Shown here piece by piece: positions 1 to 11,217 of a DNA stretch of 64,000 nucleotides (its first letter is position 1; every line of letters begins with the position of its first letter). A model generated the notes under the pieces. That model saw only the letters and a program-made list of their open reading frames with translations, was not told where the DNA came from and did not search any database. Both the position numbers and the translations under genes were made by a program. The DNA lies in assembly GCA_036346275.1 (NCBI GenBank), contig CM070725.1, forward strand, positions 37,510,104-37,574,103, written 5' to 3'. Source of the stretch: Otatea glauca (lineage: Eukaryota; Streptophyta; Magnoliopsida; Poales; Poaceae).

Positions 1-83
1 ATTAACTTAATTGCCTCCTCCTCTCCGTGTGTGTGTTCTTGGTGTTCATGCGATCGGATTAACTGGCACGCGCGCGCAAGCAG

Positions 84-92
84 TTTATCTCG
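84..92 (+). other. 9-nt microexon (encodes V-Y-L) of the AP2 gene
   Basis: The nine bases TTTATCTCG lie between an acceptor (gcaag then cag, ending at 83) and a donor (gtgagc, from 93). With the last base of the previous exon and the first two of the next, they read V-Y-L-G, exactly the residues expected before AYDDEE in the first AP2 domain. A 9-bp exon at this place is known in WRI1-type and other double-AP2 genes. The exon is far too short for ordinary ORF finding; its identity rests on phase, splice sites and position in the domain. Confidence 0.9.
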
Positions 93-3000
93 GTGAGCTC
101 CCAATCTCAATCGACTGCTACGATTGATTACCGTGAAGTTTTTTTGCTAATCCTTTTGTGCGCCGGCCGGTGCGCGGTGCCCGATGTTGCAGGGGCTTAC
201 GACGACGAGGAAGCGGCGGCGCGCGCCTACGACTTGGCGGCATTGAAGTACTGGGGCCACGACACCGTCCTCAACTTCCCGGTATCCCTCCAAACTTTAT
301 TATGGCATTCATTTCATTTATGCGATTCCACAGTGCTCCTACTGTTCCATGTCTAGACCTAGCAGAATGTTGGCACATCTCAGTCGACTCACACAGTAAC
401 ACCTCCCTCTCTGATTTTCTGATTTGTTATTGTTAAAACGATGTTAAAATAAGCTTCCACGAGTTCGCTTTAAGAGGCTGTTAAAACAAATTAATCACAT
501 TATTGAAGCACTTCTCTTGTTATACAACTCTATTTCAAACAAAAACATATACAGCTGAGCGGAGCGGGGACAGTACTCTTCAAGAATCTGTATCTTCTCT
601 GATTTTTCTTTCGAGGATCTTCTCTGATTTATTGATTGCTAGTTGAAACTGTTTGCAGCTGTCTACCTATGACGAAGAGTTGAAAGCAATGGAGGGGCAG
701 ACCAGGGAAGAGTGCATCGGATCGCTCCGGAGGTACGCAGTTAATCCGATCTTTTACGTGTGATTCTGTGATCAAACGGCGTGACAAATGTTACATGCCA
801 CAAAAAGTTGTATTCTAACATTCAGGATTTGAGATCGCGCACTATTTTTTCCCCCTGCAGGAAAAGCAGTGGTTTCTCAAGAGGGGTGTCCAAGTACAGA
901 GGCGTCGCAAGGTAATACGAATCTACACTGCAGGCTCCAAGTCTGTACTGAACATTACCGGATGAAAAATATTGTAATTTCAGAACTCCAGATGAAAAGT
1001 CATCATACCCAGAGTTCTCTTTTTGAAATTTTTTTAAGAATCACTGTTCGAGCATATCCTCGCAAGAAAATCTCTGAAGCCAAAACCTTGCAACCTTAGC
1101 TGCTGACTGCTGTATACTATTAGCTAAATTTACAGCTGTTTTTTACAGGCATCATCACAACGGTAAATGGGAGGCTCGGATTGGGCGCGTGTTTGGCAAC
1201 AAATATCTCTACCTAGGTACTTACGGTAAGTTATTCCTTAAGACACAGCTTTGCTGGGTGAAATCTTATAGAAATGTAAAAGTATCTACAATAGTAGAGA
1301 CGACTGTTATCTATATATTCCTCCGTATCATCTAAATACTACAAAAGACAACTTATAAAATAGATGTCATCTTAAGATAGTTTCTATGAGATTCTATAAT
1401 CCTTTAATTATGATATAAAAAGAGTTTATTATAGGCAATAACTCATGTAATAGTGTTTTATGCTATGTATATGGTAGTCTTTTTATGAAGAGACAGCTAC
1501 ACTCCCTCTCCTTATCTCTCTTCCATAACAGTAAAAAAAACATATGTGACAAAGTATATAAACAGCTGATGTCGTATTATGTACATGACCTGAGTAAATT
1601 AGTGTGACCTATGGAGGGATATATTCTCCTTATCTGAGTCAGCATTAGTTATCAAAAGGTAGCCATATGTTGTTGTTGTTAGATAGGTTGGCATTTCCAT
1701 TGTTAGCGAAGAAGGAAATAAAGTAGAGATGCTCCTTGCGCGCATTCTAGATAAAACTTCGCTGATGTGTAGGCTTTAGATAAGTAAGTACCTATGTTAT
1801 CATGCAGTAAAGTAAAGAATGGAAAGAGAGAGATCTGGGTAGGAATGTTACTGAATTCAACTCTTTTCACTATGTTCAAACTAAACCCAACCCTTTTCAA
1901 AGTGTGGCCAAATTTAACTCCTATTGAAATCAGGGATCCTGGAAGAAATTGAGTGAGATAAGTCCCAAAATGTTTGGGGATAAGATTTATCACAAGAAAA
2001 GGAACATATGCCAAGTATGTCTGAAGTAGGCCATGCATGCACGCTGGTAGGCCCAATTCCTCTGAACGCCACAGAAATATTCCGTACTCTCTTGCTGAAG
2101 GCCTAGACAAATGGATTTGGTAGAGGCGGTCCCGTCGCTGAATAGGATGGACGCCTTCATGTGTTCAGTGCAGATTTGCGCACAAAGTGGCGCATCTGCT
2201 TCTGCCCTTGCATCATCTAACTGCATTTCAGCGTTCATAAATCGCCATGACAGTCGTATAAATTCCCAACCAATTGTTATACCCAGCGGCTGCAAAAACT
2301 GATGCCCTGATGTGCCTCACAGCACTGTTTTCAAACTGATTTGACGCCCCCCAACAATAAGATTATTTCTTTGCTAAATGGCTCAATCCGTCATTGCCCT
2401 GGATTGTATGTGTGTTGAAGAGGCTTTTTTCACCCCTATTTACCTAGGCTTCGAACTTAGGCCAAGCACTTAGGATCCTACGTTGAACACATACGAGTTT
2501 GCATAGAAAATCCAAAAACGAAAGACACCAAGACAGTTGATATCTATGCCAGAAGCACAAATGCTCCCGTCCCATACGTTCATAGAGGTGGCCTGGGGGC
2601 GGGGCCGGGGAATGGGCTGGTTTTTTTTATAAAATATTTGGTCTCCTTATCAATCATAAAATAATTAAATAATAATTACTTATAAAATAGTACTTAATAC
2701 AAAAATTATTGATACTAGATTGAAGTATAATCCAAACTAGATCTCTAATCATCTTTTAATTTTTATTCCGAATTTGCGTGCTTTTGGATCGTATTTGCTA
2801 TGCATTTCTTTTTAGTTTTACGCTGGATTTCATATACAAATCCAATTTCTATTTTCTTTTAATTACTATTCCGAATTTTAGTTTTTTAGAATTTACTTTA
2901 GAATTCATATAGGAATCAAATTGCTAATTTTCTTTTTTATTTTTTATTTCAAATTTTAGTTAATTTGGATTATGCTTGACATGAAGTCTTTCTTTTAATT

Positions 3001-6000
3001 TTCTAATTTTCATTTAATTTGGAATATACTTGGCATGAACTCTTTCTTTTAGTTTTCTAAATTTCATTTAATTATTAGTCCAATTTTAGTTATTTATTAA
3101 TGTTACTTTGGAAGTCGATGGAAATCAAATTGCTATTTTTCTTTATCTTTTATTCCTATTTTTCTCTTAATTTGGATTGTACTTTACGTAGCCTTTTTTT
3201 TTAATCTAAGTCATTATAGCTTGAGTTTGCCGAATAGATGGCTAAATCTTTCTCTAAGTTTATAATTAGTATAGATATATATATATATTATTATATCTCT
3301 AATTCAACTATTAAATTCAATCCCTTAATATTAGGAACATCCAAATTAAGAGTAGATGTTTTGCATTTTTTCTAATTTATTTCTTTTTTCTTAGTAACTC
3401 TAAAAGGCATATCATCGACTTTTAGTATATAACTTGTCGACAACTTGTGCACTCGCACAGACTAGCTTCTTAGGCTAAAGTATTTGGTTTCCTTATCAAA
3501 AGATAAAGTAATCAAATAATAATTAGATTATGAAAATAGTACTTAATATAAAATTTATCGAGAGTAGAATGAGGTAATCTCAAATCATCCTTTAAATTTT
3601 ATTCCGAATTTGCATGTATTTGGATCATACTTGCCGTGCATTTCTTTTAAAATTTAGGTTAGAATTCATATAAAAAAACTAAATTTTATTTTATTTTAAT
3701 TATTATTTCCAATTTAAGTTTTTAGGGATTTACTTCGCAAGTCATACGTAAATCAAATTGCTATTTTTCCTTATTTTTTATCCCTAATTTTAGTTAATTT
3801 GGATTATACTTGACATAAACTCTTTCTTTTAATTTTCCAATTTTCATTTAAATTGGATTATACTTGACATGAACTATTTATTTTGATTTTTTATTTTTTC
3901 ATTTAATTATTGGTCCAAATTTTAGTTATTTATGATGTTACTTTGGAAGTTGTACAGAAATCAAATTACTATTTTTTGTTTTTTTATTCCGAATTTCTCT
4001 TAATTTGTATTGTAATTCACACTCTTTCTTTTAATGTGAGTCATTACAATTCGGGTCCAGCAAATAGATAACTAGATCCTTCTCTAAATTTATACTTAGT
4101 ATAGATATAGATATATGAATTTACCTCCAAGTTAACTATCAAATCTAACCCTTTAGAACTAGACCCACCAAATTAAGTGCTACATGTTTTACTTTTCTTG
4201 TGATAATTTCTAGCGCATTTCTCTTTTTTTTTCTTAGCAACTCTAAAGGGCATGTCATCGACTTTAAGTATACAATAGATAATGTGATTTTATTTATTAA
4301 TTTGTAAATAATTATAGCTTCAAAAAAAATATATATATCCTATTATATAGATTCAAGTTTTAGTCCAAATATACAGGAAAAAAATACATCTCACATGTTA
4401 AAAAACTATAATTTATAAGCAAAAATAATGTAGTTTTAATTATTTCTAAATCCCCACTGGGCCGGTGAGAAGGATGACCCCCTCCCCGCGCCGCTAGAGT
4501 ACCGGGGAAGATCTTTCTCCATCCCCACCCCTGCCCCCTACGAGGATTTTCCTGTAGAGCGCCGTCCTTGTGGGAAAAATTACCATCCCTAGTCCTAGTT
4601 CTTTGGCAGAGGGCTTGCTCCGGGTGATAGTGGTGACTTCCACGTGTGGAGACCACAATGGTATAGGCTATGCCGCTATGGAATAGCTTAGAGCACTTCA
4701 GAAGCAATCGAGGAGACAAGTCAGGCTGGAACTCAAGGTTCACTTTATCGCGCGAAAACCGACCATATCGAGCCCGTTTGAAACTCTAAATCAATCGGTA
4801 AACTGGTCAAATTCAAAAAAATTGAAAAAAATTTATGTCACATAAACCGGTCGACAATTGGTGAAAATCGAACGATTTTCGATGCAAATCGATGAGACGC
4901 AAAAAAATTCGATTCGTCAGTCGATTTTCGATATATTTTTTTTGAATTTTTTTTACCAAAACGTTTGATTTCGAAACCTTCGATTTTTGATGATTTTTGC
5001 GGTAAACCGGTACCCTCGAAATTTCGATTTTCAATCCTAAATCGGTTTAGTTAACCCCGCTGGAACTCAATGTAAAGCTTGCGGGATCAGCCATCTCACG
5101 CGAGACGAAAAGGATGAGAGACGACCACTACCTCCGTGTAAAGCTTGGGGCTTGGCTCGCGGGAGACATATTTCACTTTCATTTCCATCTAAATCCAGCC
5201 AACCAAACAAGTAGATGTAGTATCTTCTAGCGAGCTAGGCACAATGCTGATGCAAGGAGCCGAACACCAATGTAAGGTGATTGACCAACAGATAGCCCAA
5301 TTCACAATTAATTAGACCGGAAACTCAGATCTACCATGCTGTGTGCCGTCACCGAAAGTTATCTACGATTCCATAGAGGTTTACTTCAAGAAAAGAACTT
5401 ACCACTGACAGTGTTGTTTTTACGTGGCAGCGACACAGGAGGAGGCAGCCATGGCGTACGACATCGCCGCGATCGAGTACCGCGGCCTCAACACTGTCAC
5501 CAACTTCGACATCAGCCGCTACATCAAGTGGCACCACCGCTGCCGCCCCGGTGCCGACGACACCGCCAAGGTTCCATGCCGGCTCATCGACGACCTGGCC
5601 CAGCACCCCACCATTGATCTCGACGAAGCCATGGCCGCCGCTATCTTCCACGACGACGACGCGCAGCAGGACCAAACAGCCGACGACGCGCAGCTCCCTC
5701 CGCTGGCTCACGCAGCGTCCACGACGTCGGCGCTCAGCCTGCTGCTGCAATCGCCCAAGTTCAAGGAGATGATCGAGCGGGCGGCGGCCTCCGAGAGCAG
5801 CAATGGCTCGCCGTCCTCGTCGTCACCTTCGCCACCTCCGCCAACGAAGCATCAGCAGCAGCAGCCTGAATATGGCGGCGGCGCGTCGTCGGCGAGGTGC
5901 AGCTTCCCGGACGACGTGCAGACGTACTTCGGGTGCGACGACGATGGCGTTGTCGGCTACGCGGAGGTTGACACATTCTTGTTTGGGGACTTGGGCGCGT

Positions 6001-6038
6001 ACGCGGCGCCCATGTTCCGGTGCGAGCTGGACGTTTGA
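84..6038 (+). CDS. AP2-type transcription factor, WRI/ADAP-like, 3' part of gene (5' exons outside window)
   Basis: Spliced gene, exons 84-92, 193-281, 659-732, 861-911, 1149-1225 and 5431-6038; every intron starts GT and ends AG and the reading phase is continuous. It encodes the end of the first AP2 domain (GAYDDEEAAARAYDLAALKY), a linker (LSTYDEELKAMEGQTREE), a complete second AP2 domain (SKYRGVAR, HHHNGKWEARIGRVFGNKY, then TQEEAAMAYDIAAIEYRG and VTNFDISRYIKW) and a Ser/Pro/Gln-rich tail ending in CELDV and TGA. Double-AP2 proteins are nuclear DNA-binding regulators; the linker and second repeat most resemble the WRI3/WRI4/ADAP group, which controls lipid, wax and growth programmes. The exact orthologue cannot be settled without the N-terminus. 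No frameshift is seen. The fourth intron is unusually long at 4205 bp and full of repeats. Confidence 0.93.
1318..1619. mobile_element. Stowaway-like MITE (Tc1/mariner type)
   Basis: An AT-rich block of about 300 bp. The left end reads TTCCTCCGTA after TATA; the right end reads CTATGGAGGGA before TATA, so the ends are imperfect inverted copies of the Stowaway CTCCCTCC consensus with a TA target duplication. No coding capacity. It lies just inside intron 4 of the AP2 gene. The inverted repeats are diverged, so the boundaries are approximate. Confidence 0.6.
2634..4274. repeat. AT-rich direct duplication, two copies of about 0.8 kb
   Basis: Copy A runs from about 2634 to 3434 and copy B from about 3481 to 4274. 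The same landmarks occur in the same order in both: TATTTGGT(C/T)TCCTTATC, a long run of TTTTATTCCGAATTTGC, TTTGGAT(C)RTA, TACTTGACATRAACTCTTTC, AGTCATTA, ATAGATATAGATATA, and finally CTCTAAA(A/G)GGCAT followed by ATCGACTTT. Copies differ by many substitutions and small indels, so the duplication is not recent. No ORF of interest. The repeat family is not recognised. Confidence 0.75.
4737..5058. repeat. 322-bp palindrome-rich block flanked by a 12-bp direct repeat
   Basis: GCTGGAACTCAA occurs at 4725-4736 and again at 5059-5070, immediately flanking a block rich in short motifs such as AAATCGA, TCGATTTTCGAT and GGTAAACCGGT. The flanking repeat looks like a target-site duplication, perhaps a 9-bp one (GGAACTCAA) as for Mutator-like elements, or an 8-bp hAT-type one extended by chance. 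The block ends are not clear inverted repeats, so the class is open. Confidence 0.4.
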
Positions 6039-6172
6039 TCTGAATCTGACGGCCGGCCTTGGGTCGTTTTAGTGTTTTGTGTTTATAGCATGTTTCAAAC
6101 ATTAGGGTGCGTTTGGTGCAGATAATTTCACACTCCCCCGCAATTTAATATACCCTCAATCTGATTACTAGT

Positions 6173-6853
6173 TGTTAGCATCAAAATTTGGCAAGGTATA
6201 ACCAATTTCTTGAGCTGATGAAATTGGATATTTTCGATCGGACGGTTAAAAGGATAAGTTGAAGTAAAATTAGAATGGCAGCCGATATTAATTATATCGG
6301 TAGGAGGTTAAGGCCAATACGAATCATGATTGGTAAGTATACAATCGGCCTATATGATATAAAAGGACCTGAGGCGAGTCAAAGAAATCATCCAACAACA
6401 ATCAATCGAACAACTCGTATCTATTTTTATTTACTTTTCCCACAACTAGAGTAGACTTTGTAATTTAGAATCTCCTTGTAATTCGCTTCTTGATCAATAA
6501 AGTTGCGCATAGCCGATTGTTGATCATATTCGATTATACCAATTTATCCAGGTTTGCTTTTCTCCGATCTTGATATGCATCGCCTTTTTCAGGAAAATAT
6601 GCCTTTATCAAAACTGTCTAATCAACTTCAACAAGTTGTTTAAACTTATCGTTACGTGTGATTTAATCGGCTAAATAGCTGTTTAGATCAGGTTTTCATT
6701 GAGAAAACCTAATTGGCTAATATAGCTGTTTAGATCATAATTTTCTTGTCAATTGCAGGATTAAATCGGCTAGCACGCCTCGGACCAAAATAAACTTGGT
6801 GTTTGCGTGTGTTTGTGCCGATCAAATCCTTCGTCGTTATTTTGGCGCCAACA
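6173..6853 (+). mobile_element. Solo LTR, 681 bp, inside the PIF/Harbinger element
   Basis: Starts TGTTAGCATC and ends GGCGCCAACA, with the 5-bp duplication CTAGT at 6168-6172 and 6854-6858. It contains a TATA-like sequence (gatataaaagg near 6356) and a polyadenylation signal (AATAAA near 6496) in the order expected of U3-R-U5 read on the + strand. No internal retroelement sequence is present, so it is a solo LTR left by recombination between two LTRs. Superfamily not determined. Confidence 0.85.
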
Positions 6854-6919
6854 CTAGTAAACATATTGGCAAACACACTATCAATAATCTAAGATTACAA
6901 TATTTGGTTGTTTTCAAAG

Positions 6920-7440
6920 AAACTACAAAATGATCACGGTAATATTTAAAATATTTCATAACTCGAACCAACAAGTCCAGAAATTTAAATTATATGATTT
7001 AAAATTTCAAACCTTGAAGGTTCAATTTTGAATTTTACAAGTAAAATTTCCATAATTTAAAAATGCAACATTCAAAATTTCAATTCTTATGATTCAAAAG
7101 TTCAAATTTTGTATATTTTATATTTTAAAATTTGTGTTTTGGAATTTAAATTATCAGAATTCAAAAGTCTAAAATTCAAAAATTGAAACTTACAAAATCA
7201 AAATTATAAAATTTAAATTCTTGGAGCTTGAATTTTTGAAATTCAAAATTTTAAATTGTAAGATTCAAAATTAAAAAATGAATTTCAAAATCCATACATG
7301 AAAATTTGAAATTTAAAATATCTAAATTTAGGATTCCATCATTCAGTATTCAAATTTTGATATTTTGTTTCAAAATTCATATTTTTGGAAAAAAAATGTT
7401 TTAGAATTTGGATTTTGAATTCGTAAGGTTCAAAATTTGA
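6920..7440. repeat. Low-complexity tract of TTCAAAATTT-like motifs
   Basis: Variants of the near-palindromic motif AATTTCAAAATTT or TTCAAATTTTGAA recur dozens of times in both orientations, forming the AT-rich core of the PIF/Harbinger element. No ORF or RNA is supported here. Confidence 0.7.
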
Positions 7441-7683
7441 CTATGGCAAATTAAATCAAATGATGAAAGCGTAATAGCAAAGGTTCCTTTAACTTAGTAA
7501 TATAAGATAGACACCCTTTTCTACGGAAAATAGATTCTTAGAATTAATAGTGATCTAGTTCCTAAGCTCTTCTTGGATTCCTATCTCAGATTACTTGTTG
7601 TTTTACCAAATAAGGTAATCTTGTAGGATTATGAAGGATTCCTAGGAATCCTCCGTGGATTCCACCAACCATACGCACCCTTA

Positions 7684-8419
7684 GAGGAAGGGGCAAAGTT
7701 GATGCGGGTTTTGGCCCGATCTTTACAATAGAGGATTGGAGATAACTTGACTCGATGAATGACACCGCCAACCACCGTCTCTATTACAGCAACCTTCGAC
7801 ACTCGATTCATCCAATCACACACTCCGATCCCTTTATCTACTCACTCATGTGGAGTAAACGTGTTTGAGCAATCGCCGAGGCAATCGTAAGAACAATGGA
7901 GTCAAGACACTCAGTGAATTCCCAATTCTAGTGGGATGAAATTGTATCTCACACAAACCCTAAAACAATAAGATATATTTCTGAATATCAAATCTTGATT
8001 AGAAAGAATGCCGCTCCTTTTATATTGCTTCAGTTGGGAACTTACTGTTCAAAATCCGCAGAAGAACTTAGAGAGAATGCCCCTCCTTTTAAATAGCTCC
8101 TATATTGCTTCAGTTGGGAACTTACTGTTCAAAATTCACAGAAGAGATGCCCTAGTTATCTTGGCAGTGTACTTTATGATCACAACATTTTTCGCTTCAT
8201 CACGCAGATTCGAACAACACTTCGGTCCAAAGCCAGCATGTCCCTGCAGGGCTCCAAACTGCCGAGGGAAACTGTGAGGTAAAGATTGACTAGGAGAGGT
8301 AGATAACAGAAAAGGTCCAAAGCATGATAAATAACAGGAAATGGATTGTATACTGAAGATTGATTGAGCAGCACATTGCTTTGTTTGTTCCATCATCACC
8401 AATGCTATTCATTGTCTCC
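7684..8419. other. Unassigned intergenic stretch with a short direct duplication
   Basis: No gene recognised. A block beginning ATATTGCTTCAGTTGGGAAC and continuing into CTTACTGTTCAAAAT occurs at about 8021-8057 and again at 8102-8136, giving a local duplication with a period of about 81 bp. The flanks also repeat the words GAATGCC and CTCCTTTTA. The stretch may be a remnant of an LTR but shows no defined ends. Confidence 0.5.
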
Positions 8420-8424
8420 ACTAC

Positions 8425-11153
8425 TGTAACATCCTAAAATTTGCATATTTCTGTTTAAAATATTTAAATCTGAATTTTCGAGTTTTTTTTCTAAATTTTT
8501 GGGATTATATAAATGCTTTTTACTATTTTTTAGATTTATAAAATGATTTATTGTGGAAAAAATAAATGTTAAAAATTTCTGAATATAACTTTATTAAGTC
8601 CCAAATGACTCAAGGTATTTTTGAGAATGTTTCTAGAATTTTTAAAGCTCATTTGCTATCTCTTCAAAAAGATTTTTAATTAAAAAAAAGGCCTCAAAGG
8701 ACTCCAGGTCATCTTCTAGCTGCAGCCGATTCAAGCCATGAGCCTGCTCCTCTCCCTCCTCCGTTACTTGGCTTTGAAGCTTTGAACTCATATCAAGTCT
8801 CTCGTCAACTCTTTTCAAAATTGTGCCAAATTGATCCCTGGATTCTTCTCTTTCCATTCCCGGCCTCCTTCCCCAAGTTTGGTGCCCAAATTTTGTGTTC
8901 TTTCCTCCCATCCAAAATCAATTCCAAATCGGTTTCCATGTATTTTCTTGCTCCTCTCAGCTATAAAAACCACCCCGGGGTCCCTTCCTACCCCACAACA
9001 TATTGCGCAGCTCCCTAAAGCTTCTCCCGTACCCTAGCTTTCGAATTTCGCTAAGTTCCGAGGTGGTCTTCCCGAACTATGGCCGTGCAAGCCCACCGTC
9101 ACACCGGAGCTCCTTCCTCGTTTCCAACCGCGCCATCGAGTGTGCTTCGACCCCAAAAACTTTTCCCTCAATCAATTTGGGTTTTGGTGCACTCAACGCT
9201 GGAAATTTCTCGACGTGTTGTCGACGCCGTTGTTTCCTGGCGAATTCGTATCACGGCCAACCTCGGACTCGCCGCCATCGCCGGCGAAGCTCGCTAAGCC
9301 GGCACAAGACCTCAAGACTGCCACCAGCGCCGCGCCTCCTGCGTGGTGCGACTAACGGCTATCGTGTGAACAATACATCACAGCTATAGCACATGATGAA
9401 TAGTGTCATATGTCTTTTATGTATTTTTGATCTTTTGAAAGCCCTTCTCCTCCATTTGAACTCAATTCAGTTATTCATATTTCTAAATTCTTCCAAATTC
9501 AAACTCTACCTTCCAGCACCAATTTTGTAATGTTTGGATTTTATTTGTATTTCTTTTATTTATTTGCATTCACTTTTCGCATGTAGACGACTTTGCTGAG
9601 AAGTCCGTGAAACCAACAAGAGGTAGAACTAGCCATGTTCGGTGAAGGCAAGTCTTCCTTGACCATGTTGATCCTAAATTTCCAAAATGTCTGTGTTGTT
9701 TTAAATTATTGCATGCTTACTTTTATGCAATGTATTTTAAATTCAGTTGTAAGGTTTAGTTAAATTCCAAATTTGTTATGACCTCATTGGCATTGATCAT
9801 TATGTACCATTGTCATCTTAGCTAGTATTAGCTATATTATTTGATGATGGTTAGTAGAGCAGCATAAAACGGTAGAATTGCTTAGTCCAGCTTAAACGTT
9901 TCAGTATTATGCCATTATGGGAATCATTCAAAACCTTGTTTAAACTCATATGTGAAGTTGCGGCAATACGTATTGCTTCTGTTATTTAAGTGAAATAAAG
10001 TAAAAAAATAGTTTAGACCAAGGCGGATGGAACGTTTGGCGGGTGCAGGAAGCATGAGACCTTGTAAAGTGATTGTTCCGCCCTAATCAATTAAAGACCG
10101 AAGTGTGTGTTACTTTGGACCGATCACTACCATACAACCACAAGTCTATATGAGTACGACTGCTAATTAATTTGTGCGTCTCTTTATTGGCTTCACATTG
10201 GGGAATGTGGGTGTTAGATGGAGACACTGCAAGGCACAAGAGGGGCTTAATCGCGATAGAACTCTTCACGGTGAAATCTTAGCGCATTTAGGTTAATAGT
10301 GAGGTTGCATATTATAAAAGCTTTGTTGTGATCATCCTAGTCTCACTCTACAAGGCTAAAGTGTCTGCGGACAGTAAGGGTTGATCACATCTTGTGGGTA
10401 AAGCTATACACACTCTGCAGAGTTAAAACTACTTAAGTAGTCGTGCCCACGGTCAAGGGCGGGTAAGGTGCGCTTTCACATTGTAGATTTTCTGGTTTTG
10501 TTTTAAATAGAAATGGTGGCTTGCGAATCCGTGAGTAGTTGAAGCTCTTGGGTTATGGTTTGGCAAATGGAACTAGTCGGATAGTTGGAACCTGTTTTAG
10601 TTGTCTTATTAAAATTCAATTATTACAACTATATTTGGTCAAATGATGCTTTATGAAATTACTAGTGGTATTTAATGTTTAAACATTGCTTTATACTAAA
10701 TGAGCCATATTAAGCCTTCAATTGTTTAGCCTTGCATATAGTTATCATGCATTATGTTTCCAAAACTTATGAGTACATTTTATACTCACCCTTGCAACAT
10801 TCCAACTTTCTACAGAGGAGTGCGTAGAAGCAGAAGGTGACTATGAGTTCTTTGCTTGTGGTTACGATGAAGGAGAACCGGATTATTAGGACGCGCACCC
10901 CTGTCGATTGCCTGTTGGGCAAATGGATGGGCTTATTCTGCTGCTGTTTATTTCGTTTCCGCGATTACTTTATTGAAATTAAGCCATGTGACTGTTTATT
11001 TGTAATGATTGGCTATAAGGCCGGTACCTTTTGCTTAATTACTAATATTTGGATTCGTGATATGGAAGTGTTATCATTGTTGTTTCTACTGTGTGAACTA
11101 GCTTTTTCTAGACTAGTGCGGTTATAGTTGTTGGGACCGGATTTGCCCCGACA
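8425..11153 (+). mobile_element. Solo LTR, 2729 bp, related to the gypsy LTRs at 24-35 kb
   Basis: Starts TGTAACATCC and ends TTGCCCCGACA, flanked by the perfect 5-bp duplication ACTAC at 8420-8424 and 11154-11158. It shares ordered blocks with the 2.9-kb LTRs of the gypsy element at 24087-35002, for example GTAGACGAC, GGCAAGTCTTCCTTGA, CACAAGTCTATATG, AGAGTTAAAACTACTTAAGT and GTTATCATGCAT. It is clearly diverged from them, so it is an older relative of the same family. The reading frames inside it are LTR sequence, not genes. Confidence 0.9.
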
Positions 11154-11217
11154 ACTACGATGTATCAGACATAGTATTTGCTAGCTGCCATGTTTCTTCT
11201 GATTTAGGATTGGACTA

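Larger units (their letters stand above)
1226..5430 (+). other. Long intron 4 of the AP2 gene, repeat-rich
   Basis: Intron of 4205 bp between the donor ggtaag at 1226 and the acceptor tggcag at 5430, splitting an alanine codon in the second AP2 domain. It contains a Stowaway-like MITE, an AT-rich direct duplication of about 0.8 kb per copy, and a 322-bp block flanked by a 12-bp direct repeat, each listed separately. In the remaining stretches (1620-2633, 4275-4736 and 5071-5410) I see no gene, RNA or clear repeat. Confidence 0.85.
6105..7680. mobile_element. PIF/Harbinger-type DNA transposon (non-coding) with an inserted solo LTR
   Basis: The left end is GGGTGCGTTTGGT at 6105 and the right end is the inverse, ACCATACGCACCC ending at 7680. 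The element is flanked by the 3-bp duplication TTA at 6102-6104 and 7681-7683. A TWA target duplication and GG-starting ends of this kind fit PIF/Harbinger (Tourist-like) elements of grasses. Without the LTR at 6173-6853 the element is about 890 bp. No transposase frame is visible. It begins about 65 bp after the AP2 stop codon and so probably lies in or next to that gene's 3' UTR. Confidence 0.8.

Noticed and set aside
1703..2295. Minus-strand frames of 135 and 101 aa within the AP2 intron
   Set aside because: No recognisable domain, overlapping frames, antisense to the host gene and inside a repeat-rich intron; a captured fragment is possible but unsupported.
5349..6102. Frames antisense or out of frame to the last AP2 exon (for example 133 aa at 5349-5750, - strand)
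   Set aside because: Shadows of a GC-rich exon whose true frame has a complete AP2 domain and correct splice phase.
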